Made by a program: the position numbers and the translations under genes. Below, in pieces: positions 27,292 to 35,996 of a stretch of 64,000 bases of DNA. Position 1 is the first letter of the stretch, and every line of letters begins with the position of its first letter. Origin of the DNA: Rhodoferax sp. (lineage in GTDB: Bacteria > Pseudomonadota > Gammaproteobacteria > Burkholderiales > Burkholderiaceae_C); the NCBI RefSeq assembly GCF_023700745.1, contig NZ_JAMPYG010000002.1:62001-126000 (forward strand). The letters are read 5' to 3'. The notes beneath the pieces are model-generated. The model was given only the letters and a program-made list of their open reading frames with translations. It did not search any database and was not told where the DNA came from.

Positions 27292-27879
27292 ATGCTTGAT
27301 CAAGAGTCCACTTTTCATTCTGCCGCATCAGGGACCGCCCAGGCGGCCAAGCCTTTGGGACCCGTTGCCCCGAGCGGCCATTTCATGATGGCGCACCCGG
27401 CCCATGTGATGGCGCTCGGCTTTGGTTCCGGGCTCAGCCCCATTGCCCCCGGTACCATGGGGACGCTGTGGGCCTGGGCGCTGTTTGGACTGTTGCAAGA
27501 CCGTCTCACCGAGGTGCAATGGGGCGGACTCATTGCGGTCAGTATCCTGGCGGGCTGGTGGGTCTGTACGGTCACCGCCAGACACATGCGCACGCTTGAC
27601 CCCGGCAGCATTGTCTGGGACGAAATAGCCGCTTTCTGGCTGGTGCTGTGGCTGGTCGGTCAGGCCGGTTTCTGGGGCCAGTTGGCCGCTTTTGCACTGT
27701 TTCGCTTCTTTGATGCCGTCAAGCCCGGGCCGGTCGCCTGGGCCGACCAGCTTTACCACCATGTGAATCCCGCCACCGACCCGTCCGCCTGGCGCAAAGT
27801 GGGCTGGGGCATCATGCTTGACGACCTGGTGGCCGCTTTTTGCACCCTGCTGGTGATTGCACTGTGGCGGTCATGGTAA
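27292..27879 (+). CDS. pgpA: Phosphatidylglycerophosphatase A
   Basis: Inner-membrane phosphatase that converts phosphatidylglycerophosphate to phosphatidylglycerol. 195 aa; the family blocks GFGSGLSPIAPGTMGTL and IVWDEIAAFW (acidic metal site) and FRFFDAVKPGPV are present with about four hydrophobic segments. I use the ATG at 27292; the first ~40 residues before MMAHPAHVMALG are variable, so a later start is possible. Confidence 0.93.
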   Translation: MLDQESTFHSAASGTAQAAKPLGPVAPSGHFMMAHPAHVMALGFGSGLSPIAPGTMGTLWAWALFGLLQDRLTEVQWGGLIAVSILAGWWVCTVTARHMRTLDPGSIVWDEIAAFWLVLWLVGQAGFWGQLAAFALFRFFDAVKPGPVAWADQLYHHVNPATDPSAWRKVGWGIMLDDLVAAFCTLLVIALWRSW

Positions 27880-27937
27880 GACTTGCCGTGAAGCCATGCG
27901 TCAAGAAACCGTGCACGCGTTCAAACCTTGATCTAAC

Positions 27938-27969
27938 TTGACCTGCCTTGTCCACCGGGCTGCTATGCT
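27938..27969 (+). promoter_or_regulatory. Possible sigma-70 promoter of the NrfJ-like gene
   Basis: TTGACC at 27938-27943 could be a -35 and TGCTATGCT (27961-27969) an extended -10; the spacing to TATGCT is 20 bp, longer than ideal. It is the best candidate in the 120-bp gap after pgpA and lies ~30 bp before the next ATG. Confidence 0.3.
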
Positions 27970-27999
27970 TTAACCCTTTAACGAAGCCAACCAAACGCC

Positions 28000-28707
28000 A
28001 TGAAACACTTATTCGCCATCAGTCTGATTGCCGCCGCCTCCTTCGCCAGCAGTGCCTGGGCGGCTCAACCCCCTGCAGCCAAACCGCCAGTTTCGGGCGT
28101 AGTCAGTGGCGAAGTGCTGGAGGTCAAGGACGTTGACAGCTACACCTACCTGCGCCTGAAGACCAAAGACGGTGAAACCTGGGCTGCAGTGAGCACCGCA
28201 GCGGTTAAAAAGGGCGCCACGGTGACGGTTGAAAACGCCATGGTCATGAACAATTTTGAGAGCAAATCGCTGAAGAAAACGTTCCCGACCATCATTTTTG
28301 GCAGCCTCGGGGGCGCGGCTGCAGGCCAGAGCGCACTCGGCTCGAAAATGGCAATGGCCAAAATGGCAGACAGCGCACCGATCAAGGTTGCCAAGGCCAG
28401 CGGCGCCAATGCCTACACGGTTGCCGACATCATCAGCAAAGCGGTTCAACTCAAGGACAAGCCGGTCAAAATCAACGGTCAGGTGGTGAAGTACAACGCC
28501 GGCATCATGGGCAAAAACTGGATCCACCTGCGTGACGGGTCCGGCACCCCAGCCAACAACGACATTCTGGTCACGACCGCTGCGCCAGCCAAGGTCGGCG
28601 ACCTGGTGACGGTTTCGGGCGTGGTGCGCAACGACAAGGATTTTGGTGCCGGCTACAGCTACAAGGTGCTGGTTGAAGAGGCTACCCTGTCTCCCCTTCA
28701 GAAATAG
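28000..28707 (+). CDS. NrfJ-like exported protein with two OB-like segments
   Basis: 235 aa. A signal peptide (first ~22 residues, ending SSAWA) precedes a beta-rich protein. Residues ~30-90 (SGEVLEVKDVDSYTYLRLK...WAAVS) and ~145-232 (YTVADIISKAVQLKDKPVKI...NWIHLRDGSG...VTVSGVV) each look like an OB fold of the NrfJ type seen with nitrite reductase genes. No nrf gene is nearby and the function is unknown. It probably acts in the periplasm. Confidence 0.78.
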   Translation: MKHLFAISLIAAASFASSAWAAQPPAAKPPVSGVVSGEVLEVKDVDSYTYLRLKTKDGETWAAVSTAAVKKGATVTVENAMVMNNFESKSLKKTFPTIIFGSLGGAAAGQSALGSKMAMAKMADSAPIKVAKASGANAYTVADIISKAVQLKDKPVKINGQVVKYNAGIMGKNWIHLRDGSGTPANNDILVTTAAPAKVGDLVTVSGVVRNDKDFGAGYSYKVLVEEATLSPLQK

Positions 28708-28714
28708 TCTGTTG

Positions 28715-29200
28715 ATGCTGGACAGTTGCGCCCTACTGGCGCGTTTACTTTTAAAAAACGGCTGGGTGATGGCGACTGCCGAGAGCTGCACTGGCGGCCT
28801 GATCGCTGCCACGTGCACCGAACTGGCAGGTTCAAGCCAATGGTTCGAGCGTGGTTTTGTCAGCTACTCCAACGCCGCCAAATGCGAGCTGCTGGACGTC
28901 GATGCCGCGCTGATTGATGCACATGGCGCCGTCAGTGAGCCCGTGGTGCGCGCCATGGCTGTCGGTGCACTCGCCCATTCGCACGCCCAGGTGGCTGTTG
29001 CCGTAACGGGCGTGGCCGGCCCCTCTGGTGGCAGCGCCGCGAAACCGGTAGGCACCGTGTGGCTGGCCTGGGCCACGCCCACCGGCTTGACCAGCGAAGC
29101 ACAGCACTTTGCCGGCGACCGCGCCGCGGTACGCCAGGCCACGGTGCGACATGCCCTGGCCAGGTTGGCAGAACTCATCCAGACGGAAACCCCGGCGTGA
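28715..29200 (+). CDS. pncC: CinA C-terminal family nicotinamide-nucleotide amidase
   Basis: 161 aa single-domain CinA-C protein, which deamidates NMN to nicotinate mononucleotide in the NAD salvage cycle. The hallmark ATAESCTGGLIAA is at residues ~20-32, and the AVTGVAGPSGGS and KPVGTVWLAW blocks follow. Start at the ATG at 28715, 7 bp after the NrfJ-like stop; a longer frame runs back into that gene. The CinA N-terminal MoCF-like domain is absent, as normal for PncC. Confidence 0.92.
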   Translation: MLDSCALLARLLLKNGWVMATAESCTGGLIAATCTELAGSSQWFERGFVSYSNAAKCELLDVDAALIDAHGAVSEPVVRAMAVGALAHSHAQVAVAVTGVAGPSGGSAAKPVGTVWLAWATPTGLTSEAQHFAGDRAAVRQATVRHALARLAELIQTETPA

Positions 29201-29275
29201 CACAGTGGGGTGCTCAGGATGAGCATTGTCTGAAGGCATGCGGGGTCGCGGTTTGACTGTGCACTTAACTTAAGC

Positions 29276-29872
29276 ATGGATTTTGTCAACGGCTTTGCCA
29301 CCGGGCTGGCACTGATTGTGGCCATCGGCTCACAAAATGCGTATGTGCTGCGCCAGGGCCTCCTGCGTCAGCATGTGCTGCCACTGGTGCTCTTTTGTGC
29401 GTTGTCAGACGCGCTGCTGATCCTGGCGGGCATTGGTGGTGCCGGCCTGCTGATACGCGACAACACCTTCCTGATGAACCTGACGCGCTACGGCGGCGCC
29501 TTGTTTTTAGCAGCTTATGGCGTACTGGCAGCGCGGCGCGCCTGGCAAGGCGAGCCCATGCAATTAAATGGTGGCGGGCGGGTCGCACTGCGGACGGCAC
29601 TGGCGGCCTGTTTTACCTTTACCTTTTTGAACCCCCATGTGTACCTCGATACCGTGGTACTGCTTGGCGCCATTGCCAACCAGCGGCCAGACCCGCAACG
29701 CTGGGTCTTTGGCGCCGGCGCCATGAGCGCGAGCCTGTGCTGGTTTGCCGCGTTGGGCTTTGGCGCACGTTTTCTGGCGCCGCTTTTTGAATCGGTTCTG
29801 GCCTGGCGCGTGCTGGACGCGCTGATTGCACTGACCATGTGGACGCTGGCGGCCATGCTGTTGCTCAGTTAA
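29276..29872 (+). CDS. LysE/ArgO family amino acid exporter
   Basis: 198 aa inner-membrane exporter with about six hydrophobic helices. The N-terminal GFATGLALIVAIGSQNAYVLRQGL pattern is in the LysE/ArgO group that exports basic amino acids. The substrate here is not certain. Transcription is expected to stop at the strong hairpin at 29909-29940, which is shared with the tracrRNA on the other strand. Confidence 0.9.
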   Translation: MDFVNGFATGLALIVAIGSQNAYVLRQGLLRQHVLPLVLFCALSDALLILAGIGGAGLLIRDNTFLMNLTRYGGALFLAAYGVLAARRAWQGEPMQLNGGGRVALRTALAACFTFTFLNPHVYLDTVVLLGAIANQRPDPQRWVFGAGAMSASLCWFAALGFGARFLAPLFESVLAWRVLDALIALTMWTLAAMLLLS

Positions 29873-29908
29873 GTTTTGCTAATCACAACAAAATGAGGCC
29901 AAAATAGG

Positions 29909-29940
29909 AAAAGCCTGAAAAGTTTCCTTTTCAGGCTTTT
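29909..29940. terminator. Bidirectional intrinsic terminator (LysE gene and tracrRNA)
   Basis: A perfect 14-bp stem (AAAAGCCTGAAAAG with CTTTTCAGGCTTTT) and a 4-nt loop. T runs flank it on both strands, so it can end the exporter transcript on the plus strand and the tracrRNA on the minus strand. Confidence 0.85.
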
Positions 29941-30010
29941 GGGTACGGACTCAGCCTTTCGGCTGATCCTTATTGCAGCAACGGCTCTCACCCCGGATAG
30001 CAACAATCGA
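29909..30010 (-). ncRNA. tracrRNA of the type II-C CRISPR-Cas9 system
   Basis: Read on the minus strand. The anti-repeat (30008 down to 29972) has a perfect 17-bp match to the CRISPR repeat (29985-30001) flanked by a bulge and a second 8-bp pairing block (29972-29979, one or two G-U pairs). Next come a nexus-like stretch CCGTTGCTGCAATAAGG, a GAAA-loop hairpin (29951-29966, TCAGCC/GGCTGA) and the 14-bp terminator hairpin. The nexus is nearly identical to what I recall of the Neisseria meningitidis tracrRNA (GAGAACCGUUGCUACAAUAAGG). The 5' end near 30010 is predicted from pairing; a TAAACT box just upstream inside the cas9 leader could be its -10. Confidence 0.85.
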
Positions 30011-30034
30011 GGTAGAGTTTAACAGGGAGTCGAG

Positions 30035-33000
30035 ATGGATGTAGAACAAGATAAAACTACAGATAAACCCGCAGACTTGATCTTTGGACTGGATATTGGG
30101 ATTGCCTCCGTGGGTTGGGCAGTACTCAACAGCACTCGGATCGTCGATTTAGGCGTGCGCTGTTTTGACAAAGCTGAAACCGCCAAAGAAGGCGAGTCCC
30201 TCAATTTGGCGCGTCGCACTGCGCGTTTGCTGCGTCGTCGCCTCTACCGACGCGCTTGGCGACTTACCAAACTGACAAGACTGTTTAAAAAAGAAGGCCT
30301 TGTCCAATCAGCAGATTACTTCAAACAGCAACCTGGATTCACCGATTCAGCGTGGCTATTGCGAGTAGTAGGATTAGATCGTTTGCTCACGCCCTCAGAA
30401 TGGGCTCGTGTGATTTACCATCTTTGCAAACATCGCGGCTTCCACTGGGTCAGCAAGGCAGAAGAAATCAGCGCTGAAGCCGATGCCAAAAGCGAAAGCG
30501 GTAAAGTCAAGAAAGGCTTGGCCCACACTCAGGCTTTGATGCAAACAAAGGGCTATCGAACTGCCGCCGAAATGGTGTTGTCAGAGTTCCCGGAAGCACA
30601 ACGCAACAAACGGGGCGACTACAGCAAAGCACTGTCACGCCGAATCCTTGACCAAGAATTAGAAAAACTGTTTCAAGCACAACGCCGCCTTGGCAGTACC
30701 CACGCCGATATCGACTTCGAACTTTTGATACGCGGCAATGGTGACTGCAAGAGCGGTTTATTCTGGAAACAAAAACCTGCATTGGCTGGAAACGACTTGC
30801 TGAAGATGCTGGGCAAATGCACATTTGAAAAAACTGAATATCGCGCCCCAAAAGCCAGCTTTACAGCAGAACGACATGTCTGGCTTACAAGGTTGAACAA
30901 CCTGCGCGTCATTGTTGATGGAGTATCACGGCCACTTAATGAAACAGAGCATCGCGCTGCCCGGCTTTTGCCCTACCAGTCAGGGGAAAAATTTACTTAT
31001 ACAACACTACGTAACGCGCTCACCCGCTCTGGCTTATTGCCTGTCAGTTTTCGATTTGGCGGCTTATCCTATCCAAGCGATAGGCAAAAAGAAGAAGATA
31101 AAGCCAAAAATCCAGAAGACCAGATTCTGGTCAAACTCACAGCCTGGCACGAACTGCGTTTAGCTCTGAACAAAGCTGACTTGGCTGACGTCTGGCAACA
31201 AATCAGTGTGGCCGCTCTGGAAGGACAGCCCGAGACGCTGGATCAAATCGCCTGGGTGTTGAGCGTTTACAAAGACGATGAAGAGGTGCATGCGGAACTG
31301 GAAAACATCGCGCTTCCCCAAGCAGAAAAAACCATGGCAGTTTTGCTTGGCATTCGTTTTGACAAGTTTCATGCCCTGTCACTCAAAGCCTTACGTCAAA
31401 TTGTGCCGCACATGGAACGTGGTTTGCGCTACGACGAAGCGGTGGAGCTGATACCTGAATATGGTCACCACAGCCAACAAGTTGAATTAGGTACAGGCCA
31501 GCACAAGTATCTTCCCCCTTTTTATGCTGACCGTGATAAGCGCAACACCATGATCTTTCGCGAAGACCTGGATGTGCCTCGCAACCCGGTGGTGCTACGC
31601 GCCCTCAACCAGACGCGTAAAGTAGTCAACGCATTGATCAAAACCTATGGCAGCCCAATGGCCGTGCACATCGAAATGGCACGTGATTTGTCCCGACCAC
31701 TGGATGAACGACGCGACATTGAAAAACTTCAAAAAGAATATAAAGACCGTAACGAAAAAGCCCGCGAAGATTTTGAAAAAGACTTTGGCTACCGACCCAA
31801 GGCGTCTGTGTTTGAAAAGTGGATGCTGTACCGCGAGCAGCAATGCAAATGTGCTTATTCGCTGGAGGCCATGGACATTGGCCGCATCCTGGATGACCCC
31901 AATTACGCACAAGTTGACCATGCCCTGCCCTACTCCCGCAGTTTTGACGACAGTAAAAACAACAAGGTGCTAGTGCTCTCGCGGGAAAACCAGAACAAGG
32001 GCAACCGCACCGCATTTGAGTACCTCACCAGCTTTACGGGCGGCGAAGAAGGTGAACGTTGGCGTAATTTTGTCGCATGGGTCAATGGCAACAAAGCCTA
32101 CCGAGCTGCAAAACGCAACCGCCTGTTGCGCAAGAACTACGGTACCGAAGAAGCCGCAGGTTTCAGAGACCGCAATCTCAACGACACACGCTATATCTGC
32201 CGATTTTTCAAAAACTATGTTGAAGAGCATTTACAACTTGCCCAAGATGCCAACGGCAACAAAAGCAGACGTTGCGTGGTGGTCAATGGCCAACTCACGG
32301 CATTTTTGCGCATGCGTTGGGGCTTGTCCAAAGTCCGCGAAGAAAGTGACCGCCACCATGCGCTGGATGCTGCTGTGGTTGCGGCTTGTAGCCATGGCAT
32401 GGTCAAGGCGCTGGCTGATTATTCTCGACGCAAAGAAATCGCCTTGCTGCACGAAGGCATTCCTGATCCCGAAACTGGCGAGATCATTAACCCAACTGCT
32501 CATGAGCGATTGGCAATTCATTTTCCCGAACCCTGGCCTCACTTCCGCCATGAACTTGAAGCGCGCAGAAAAACGGACGACATCACTTTACTACGCGAAC
32601 AAATAACGCAATTTGGCACTTATTCGGCACAGGATTTGCAGCAGATGCGTACCTTGTTTGTGTCACGTGCTCCACAACGGCGCAATGGTGGCGCAGTGCA
32701 CAAAGACACCATTTATGCACAATCCGAAAGTCAGATAGCCAAGGGCAGCGTTGTGCAAAAAGTGCCTTTGACCAGCCTAAGTACCAAAGATCTGGATAAC
32801 TTGGCCGACCCGCATCGCAATGCCAAGCTGTACGCGGCCATTCGCGAGAGGTTGGATGCATATGGCGGTAAGGCCGACAAAGCTTTCGGGCCAGACAAGC
32901 CTTTTTATAAACCTGGCAAGGACGGTCAGCCCGCTGGGCCAGTTGTACGCACCGTGAAACTGGTGATCGACAAATTGAGTGGCATCCCCATTCGCGGCGG

Positions 33001-33424
33001 TATTGCCAAAAACGACAGCATGATCCGCGTGGATGTATTCAACAAAACAGGCAAATTCCATCTTGTGCCGGTTTATGTCCATCACCGTGTGACGGGGTTA
33101 CCAAATCGAGCAATAGTTGCATACAAGGATGAAACCGAATGGACCTTGATTGACAAGAGTTTTATTTTTTTATTTTCAATTTATCCGAATGATTTGGTTC
33201 GTGTGTCACTCAAAAAGGAATCAAGAATAGGTTACTACGCTAGTTGTAACCGAAGCACGGGCGCAATTGATCTTTGGGCTCATGACCGTGCAAACTCCAT
33301 AGGCAAAGACGGACTTATCCAAAGCATTGGCGTAAAAACAGCGTATTCCGTAGAAAAATTCAACGTCGATCTGTTGGGCCACATTTACCCAGCCGCACCG
33401 GAGATCCGTCGTGGTTTGGCGTAG
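30035..33424 (+). CDS. cas9: CRISPR-associated endonuclease Cas9, type II-C
   Basis: RNA-guided DNA endonuclease, 1129 aa, a little longer than Neisseria Cas9. RuvC-I has FGLDIGIASVGW with Asp20. An arginine-rich bridge helix lies at ~57-78. RuvC-II has PMAVHIEMAR with Glu547. The HNH domain has YAQVDHALPYSRSFD with Asp628-His629 and ENQNKGN near 651. RuvC-III has HHALDAAVVA with His775 and Asp778. All catalytic residues are therefore present. The last ~200 residues are the predicted PAM-interacting part; the PAM cannot be read from sequence. RBS AGGGAG is 5 bp before the ATG. The gene overlaps cas1 by 14 bp and is lower in GC than its neighbours, consistent with horizontal transfer. Confidence 0.97.
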   Translation: MDVEQDKTTDKPADLIFGLDIGIASVGWAVLNSTRIVDLGVRCFDKAETAKEGESLNLARRTARLLRRRLYRRAWRLTKLTRLFKKEGLVQSADYFKQQPGFTDSAWLLRVVGLDRLLTPSEWARVIYHLCKHRGFHWVSKAEEISAEADAKSESGKVKKGLAHTQALMQTKGYRTAAEMVLSEFPEAQRNKRGDYSKALSRRILDQELEKLFQAQRRLGSTHADIDFELLIRGNGDCKSGLFWKQKPALAGNDLLKMLGKCTFEKTEYRAPKASFTAERHVWLTRLNNLRVIVDGVSRPLNETEHRAARLLPYQSGEKFTYTTLRNALTRSGLLPVSFRFGGLSYPSDRQKEEDKAKNPEDQILVKLTAWHELRLALNKADLADVWQQISVAALEGQPETLDQIAWVLSVYKDDEEVHAELENIALPQAEKTMAVLLGIRFDKFHALSLKALRQIVPHMERGLRYDEAVELIPEYGHHSQQVELGTGQHKYLPPFYADRDKRNTMIFREDLDVPRNPVVLRALNQTRKVVNALIKTYGSPMAVHIEMARDLSRPLDERRDIEKLQKEYKDRNEKAREDFEKDFGYRPKASVFEKWMLYREQQCKCAYSLEAMDIGRILDDPNYAQVDHALPYSRSFDDSKNNKVLVLSRENQNKGNRTAFEYLTSFTGGEEGERWRNFVAWVNGNKAYRAAKRNRLLRKNYGTEEAAGFRDRNLNDTRYICRFFKNYVEEHLQLAQDANGNKSRRCVVVNGQLTAFLRMRWGLSKVREESDRHHALDAAVVAACSHGMVKALADYSRRKEIALLHEGIPDPETGEIINPTAHERLAIHFPEPWPHFRHELEARRKTDDITLLREQITQFGTYSAQDLQQMRTLFVSRAPQRRNGGAVHKDTIYAQSESQIAKGSVVQKVPLTSLSTKDLDNLADPHRNAKLYAAIRERLDAYGGKADKAFGPDKPFYKPGKDGQPAGPVVRTVKLVIDKLSGIPIRGGIAKNDSMIRVDVFNKTGKFHLVPVYVHHRVTGLPNRAIVAYKDETEWTLIDKSFIFLFSIYPNDLVRVSLKKESRIGYYASCNRSTGAIDLWAHDRANSIGKDGLIQSIGVKTAYSVEKFNVDLLGHIYPAAPEIRRGLA

Positions 33425-34319
33425 TGTGGTTGTCAGCCAGCCTGCCAGACTCAAGCGCGAACATTTTTCGCTGGTCATTGAACAGGCTCAGTCAGCGCAT
33501 GTGCCGTTTGAAGACATTGCGGTGATCGTGCTGAACAACCGCGAGATCACCATCACTCACCCGGTGCTGTCTGCCTGCGCGGAGTATGGTATCGGGCTGT
33601 TTTCCACTGGTGACAACCACCAACCCAACGGTGTGTTTTTGCCTTTTCTCCAGCACAGCCGCGCCACGCGCATGCAGCGTCTGCAACTCGGCATTGACAA
33701 ACCGACCACCAAACGTGCCTGGGCGACCATCGTTCAGGCCAAGATTGGCAATCAAGCCCGCTGCCTGACCTTGCTCATGCGTGGCAATGCGCAACGGCTG
33801 GAGTCTTATGCCCGCCGCGTCCAGTCCGGTGACAAGGGCAACATGGAGGCACAGGCCAGCGCCTACTACTTTCCACAGTTGTTTGGCCGCAGCTTTCATC
33901 GCAGCCAACCCGGCTGGATTAATGCAGCACTGGACTACGGCTACGCCATCATGCGCGGCGCCTGTGCCCGTGGCATCGTCGCTCATGGTCTGTTACCCAC
34001 GCTGGGCTTGTTTCACAGCAGCGAACAAAACGCCTTTAATCTGGCCGATGATCTGATCGAACCTTTTCGACCTATCGTTGATTTGCACGTGGCTTCAATG
34101 CCGCCACGCGCAGAAGCAGATGAACTTACCCCTGCCGACAAAGTCGCATTAATTGGCCTGCTGAACATTGACGTAGCGATGCCACGCGGTGCCATGAGTG
34201 TGTTGGCGGCTGTGGAACAGGCCGCCGAATCAATAGCAAGGTTATTTGATGATGGCAGTGAGCAGGTGCTCGAGATGCCGTGCCTGTTAGGTTTGAAACA
34301 ACATCAGTACGAAATGTAG
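33411..34319 (+). CDS. cas1: CRISPR-associated endonuclease Cas1, type II
   Basis: Spacer-integration nuclease, 302 aa, of the type II Cas1 group. Likely metal ligands are Glu146 (NMEAQASAYYFPQL), His202 (LGLFHSSEQNAFNLADD) and Glu217 (DDLIEPFRP). It starts with GTG inside the end of cas9 (14-bp overlap), so translation is probably coupled. It works with Cas2 in adaptation. No csn2 or cas4 follows, which fits subtype II-C. Confidence 0.95.
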   Translation: MVWRSVVVSQPARLKREHFSLVIEQAQSAHVPFEDIAVIVLNNREITITHPVLSACAEYGIGLFSTGDNHQPNGVFLPFLQHSRATRMQRLQLGIDKPTTKRAWATIVQAKIGNQARCLTLLMRGNAQRLESYARRVQSGDKGNMEAQASAYYFPQLFGRSFHRSQPGWINAALDYGYAIMRGACARGIVAHGLLPTLGLFHSSEQNAFNLADDLIEPFRPIVDLHVASMPPRAEADELTPADKVALIGLLNIDVAMPRGAMSVLAAVEQAAESIARLFDDGSEQVLEMPCLLGLKQHQYEM

Positions 34320-34341
34320 CCTGCATCATCAAGGTCTTACC

Positions 34342-34674
34342 GTGAGCCAAAACACGAGGCGATTCATGCGAATGATGGTTTTTTTTGACCTGCCTGTCAT
34401 CACACGTGCCGAGCGGCGCGCCTACACTCTGTTTCGCCGTTTTCTGCTCAATGACGGTTACGACATGATCCAGTACTCAATCTACGGGCGTATTCTCAAC
34501 GGCAGCGATGCCGAAGAAAAGCACATGAAGCGCCTGTTGGCCAATCTGCCGCCTGAGGGTTCGGTGCGTATGTTGACAGTGACGGAAAAGCAGTTTGCCA
34601 GCATGAAAATGTTGGTTGGGTTGCCTCTTTTTCAGGAAAAGAAAGTTAATGCCGCGCAAATAGCTTTGTTTTGA
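34342..34674 (+). CDS. cas2: CRISPR-associated Cas2
   Basis: Structural partner of Cas1 in spacer integration, 110 aa ferredoxin-like fold. The N-terminal MRMMVFFDLPV contains the family aspartate (Asp16), followed by YTLFRRFLLNDGYDMIQYSIYGR. The start is GTG at 34342, 22 bp after cas1. A hairpin terminator follows 17 bp after the stop. Confidence 0.95.
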   Translation: MSQNTRRFMRMMVFFDLPVITRAERRAYTLFRRFLLNDGYDMIQYSIYGRILNGSDAEEKHMKRLLANLPPEGSVRMLTVTEKQFASMKMLVGLPLFQEKKVNAAQIALF

Positions 34675-34690
34675 CCATTTCTTTATAACG

Positions 34691-34724
34691 AAAACCCGCG
34701 CCAAACCAAGCCTAGCGCGGGTTT
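34691..34724. terminator. Terminator hairpin between cas2 and the CRISPR array
   Basis: A perfect 10-bp stem (AAACCCGCGC with GCGCGGGTTT) and a 13-nt loop. The run of T residues is better on the minus strand (GGGTTTTCG), so it looks built to end crRNA precursor transcripts coming from the array, and may also end the cas operon. Confidence 0.7.
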
Positions 34725-34735
34725 CGAAGGAGTCG

Positions 34736-35960
34736 AGTGTAGCTATCCGGGGTGAGAGTGGGAGCTACAACACCGATTACGACCGCATGCCCGACAACAT
34801 CAGTGTAGCTATCCGGGGTGAGAGTGGGAGCTACAACAAGGGCGACATAGGTGCCATCGGGCTGGCGAGTGTAGCTATCCGGGGTGAGAGTGGGAGCTAC
34901 AACGGTCTACTACTACGACCAGCCGGGCATCTTAGTGTAGCTATCCGGGGTGAGAGTGGGAGCTACAACGCTGCTGCTGTCATTCATGCGCCGGGCAATA
35001 GTGTAGCTATCCGGGGTGAGAGTGGGAGCTACAACCAGGGCGGCTGGGTGCATGTGAGCTTTGCCAGTGTAGCTATCCGGGGTGAGAGTGGGAGCTACAA
35101 CCATGCGCTGCGCGCCCCAATCAAACGTCATAGTGTAGCTATCCGGGGTGAGAGTGGGAGCTACAACCAGGGCGGCGGCTGGGTGCATGTGAGCTTTAGT
35201 GTAGCTATCCGGGGTGAGAGTGGGAGCTACAACCCAACGGCAACTGCACGCAAGGCCCATTCTAGTGTAGCTATCCGGGGTGAGAGTGGGAGCTACAACC
35301 GTACCGCCAAAACGGCAAGATCAGACTGGAGTGTAGCTATCCGGGGTGAGAGTGGGAGCTACAACCCGGTGGGCGATGTTGTAGGCCACAAAAGCAGTGT
35401 AGCTATCCGGGGTGAGAGTGGGAGCTACAACCTGGCAATGCGACGGGCTTAGGCGCTGCGGGAGTGTAGCTATCCGGGGTGAGAGTGGGAGCTACAACCA
35501 TCCTGATGACGTTGCTGTTGACCGATTTAGTGTAGCTATCCGGGGTGAGAGTGGGAGCTACAACCTTGAAACTGCTGCCAATCGCACCGTGCGCAGTGTA
35601 GCTATCCGGGGTGAGAGTGGGAGCTACAACCTTGCGGTGAATGATGGACGCGATCCAGTTAGTGTAGCTATCCGGGGTGAGAGTGGGAGCTACAACTGCG
35701 CCGTAGTTGTACACGTCCTGCGTGTTAGTGTAGCTATCCGGGGTGAGAGTGGGAGCTACAACCCCTCAATCTGCGCTGTAGTGATTTTGGTTAGTGTAGC
35801 TATCCGGGGTGAGAGTGGGAGCTACAACAGTAGCGCACCACCACTCAGGTTGGCAACAAGTGTAGCTATCCGGGGTGAGAGTGGGAGCTACAACAACCTC
35901 CCCGGCGTGCACGTCATGCCCGAGAGTGTAGCTATCCGGGGTGAGAGTGGGAGCCATGGC
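34736..35960 (-). CRISPR. Type II-C CRISPR array, 19 repeats and 18 spacers
   Basis: Nineteen 36-bp repeats start every 66 bp from 34736 to 35925; the only irregular interval is 67 bp (spacer 35432-35462 is 31 nt, all others 30 nt). Repeats are identical except the last (35925 on), whose final 6 plus-strand bases differ. In crRNA sense (minus strand) the repeat begins GTTGTAGCTCCC and ends GATAGCTACACT, like Neisseria repeats that begin GTTGTAGCTCCC and end in a -10 box. The anti-repeat of the tracrRNA pairs only with this minus-strand form. The spacers at 35036-35065 and 35168-35197 are variants of one target. No protospacer search was possible. Confidence 0.97.
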
Positions 35961-35996
35961 TTGTCCACTGAGGTCTTTGACCCCATCGGACAAGCC
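35958..35996. repeat. Inverted repeat at the right end of the CRISPR array
   Basis: GGCTTGTCC and GGACAAGCC form a perfect 9-bp inverted repeat around a 21-nt loop. It starts four bases after the last matching base of the degenerate repeat. On the crRNA strand it lies immediately upstream of the array, where a leader or insulator would be. No T run follows, so it is not a clear terminator. Confidence 0.6.

Noticed and set aside
34787..35714. Open frames of 103-221 codons across the CRISPR array with a periodic SVAIRGESGSYN or VVAPTLTPDSYT pattern
   Set aside because: They are the repeat translated in frame because the 66-bp period is a multiple of three; no start context and the region is clearly a CRISPR array.
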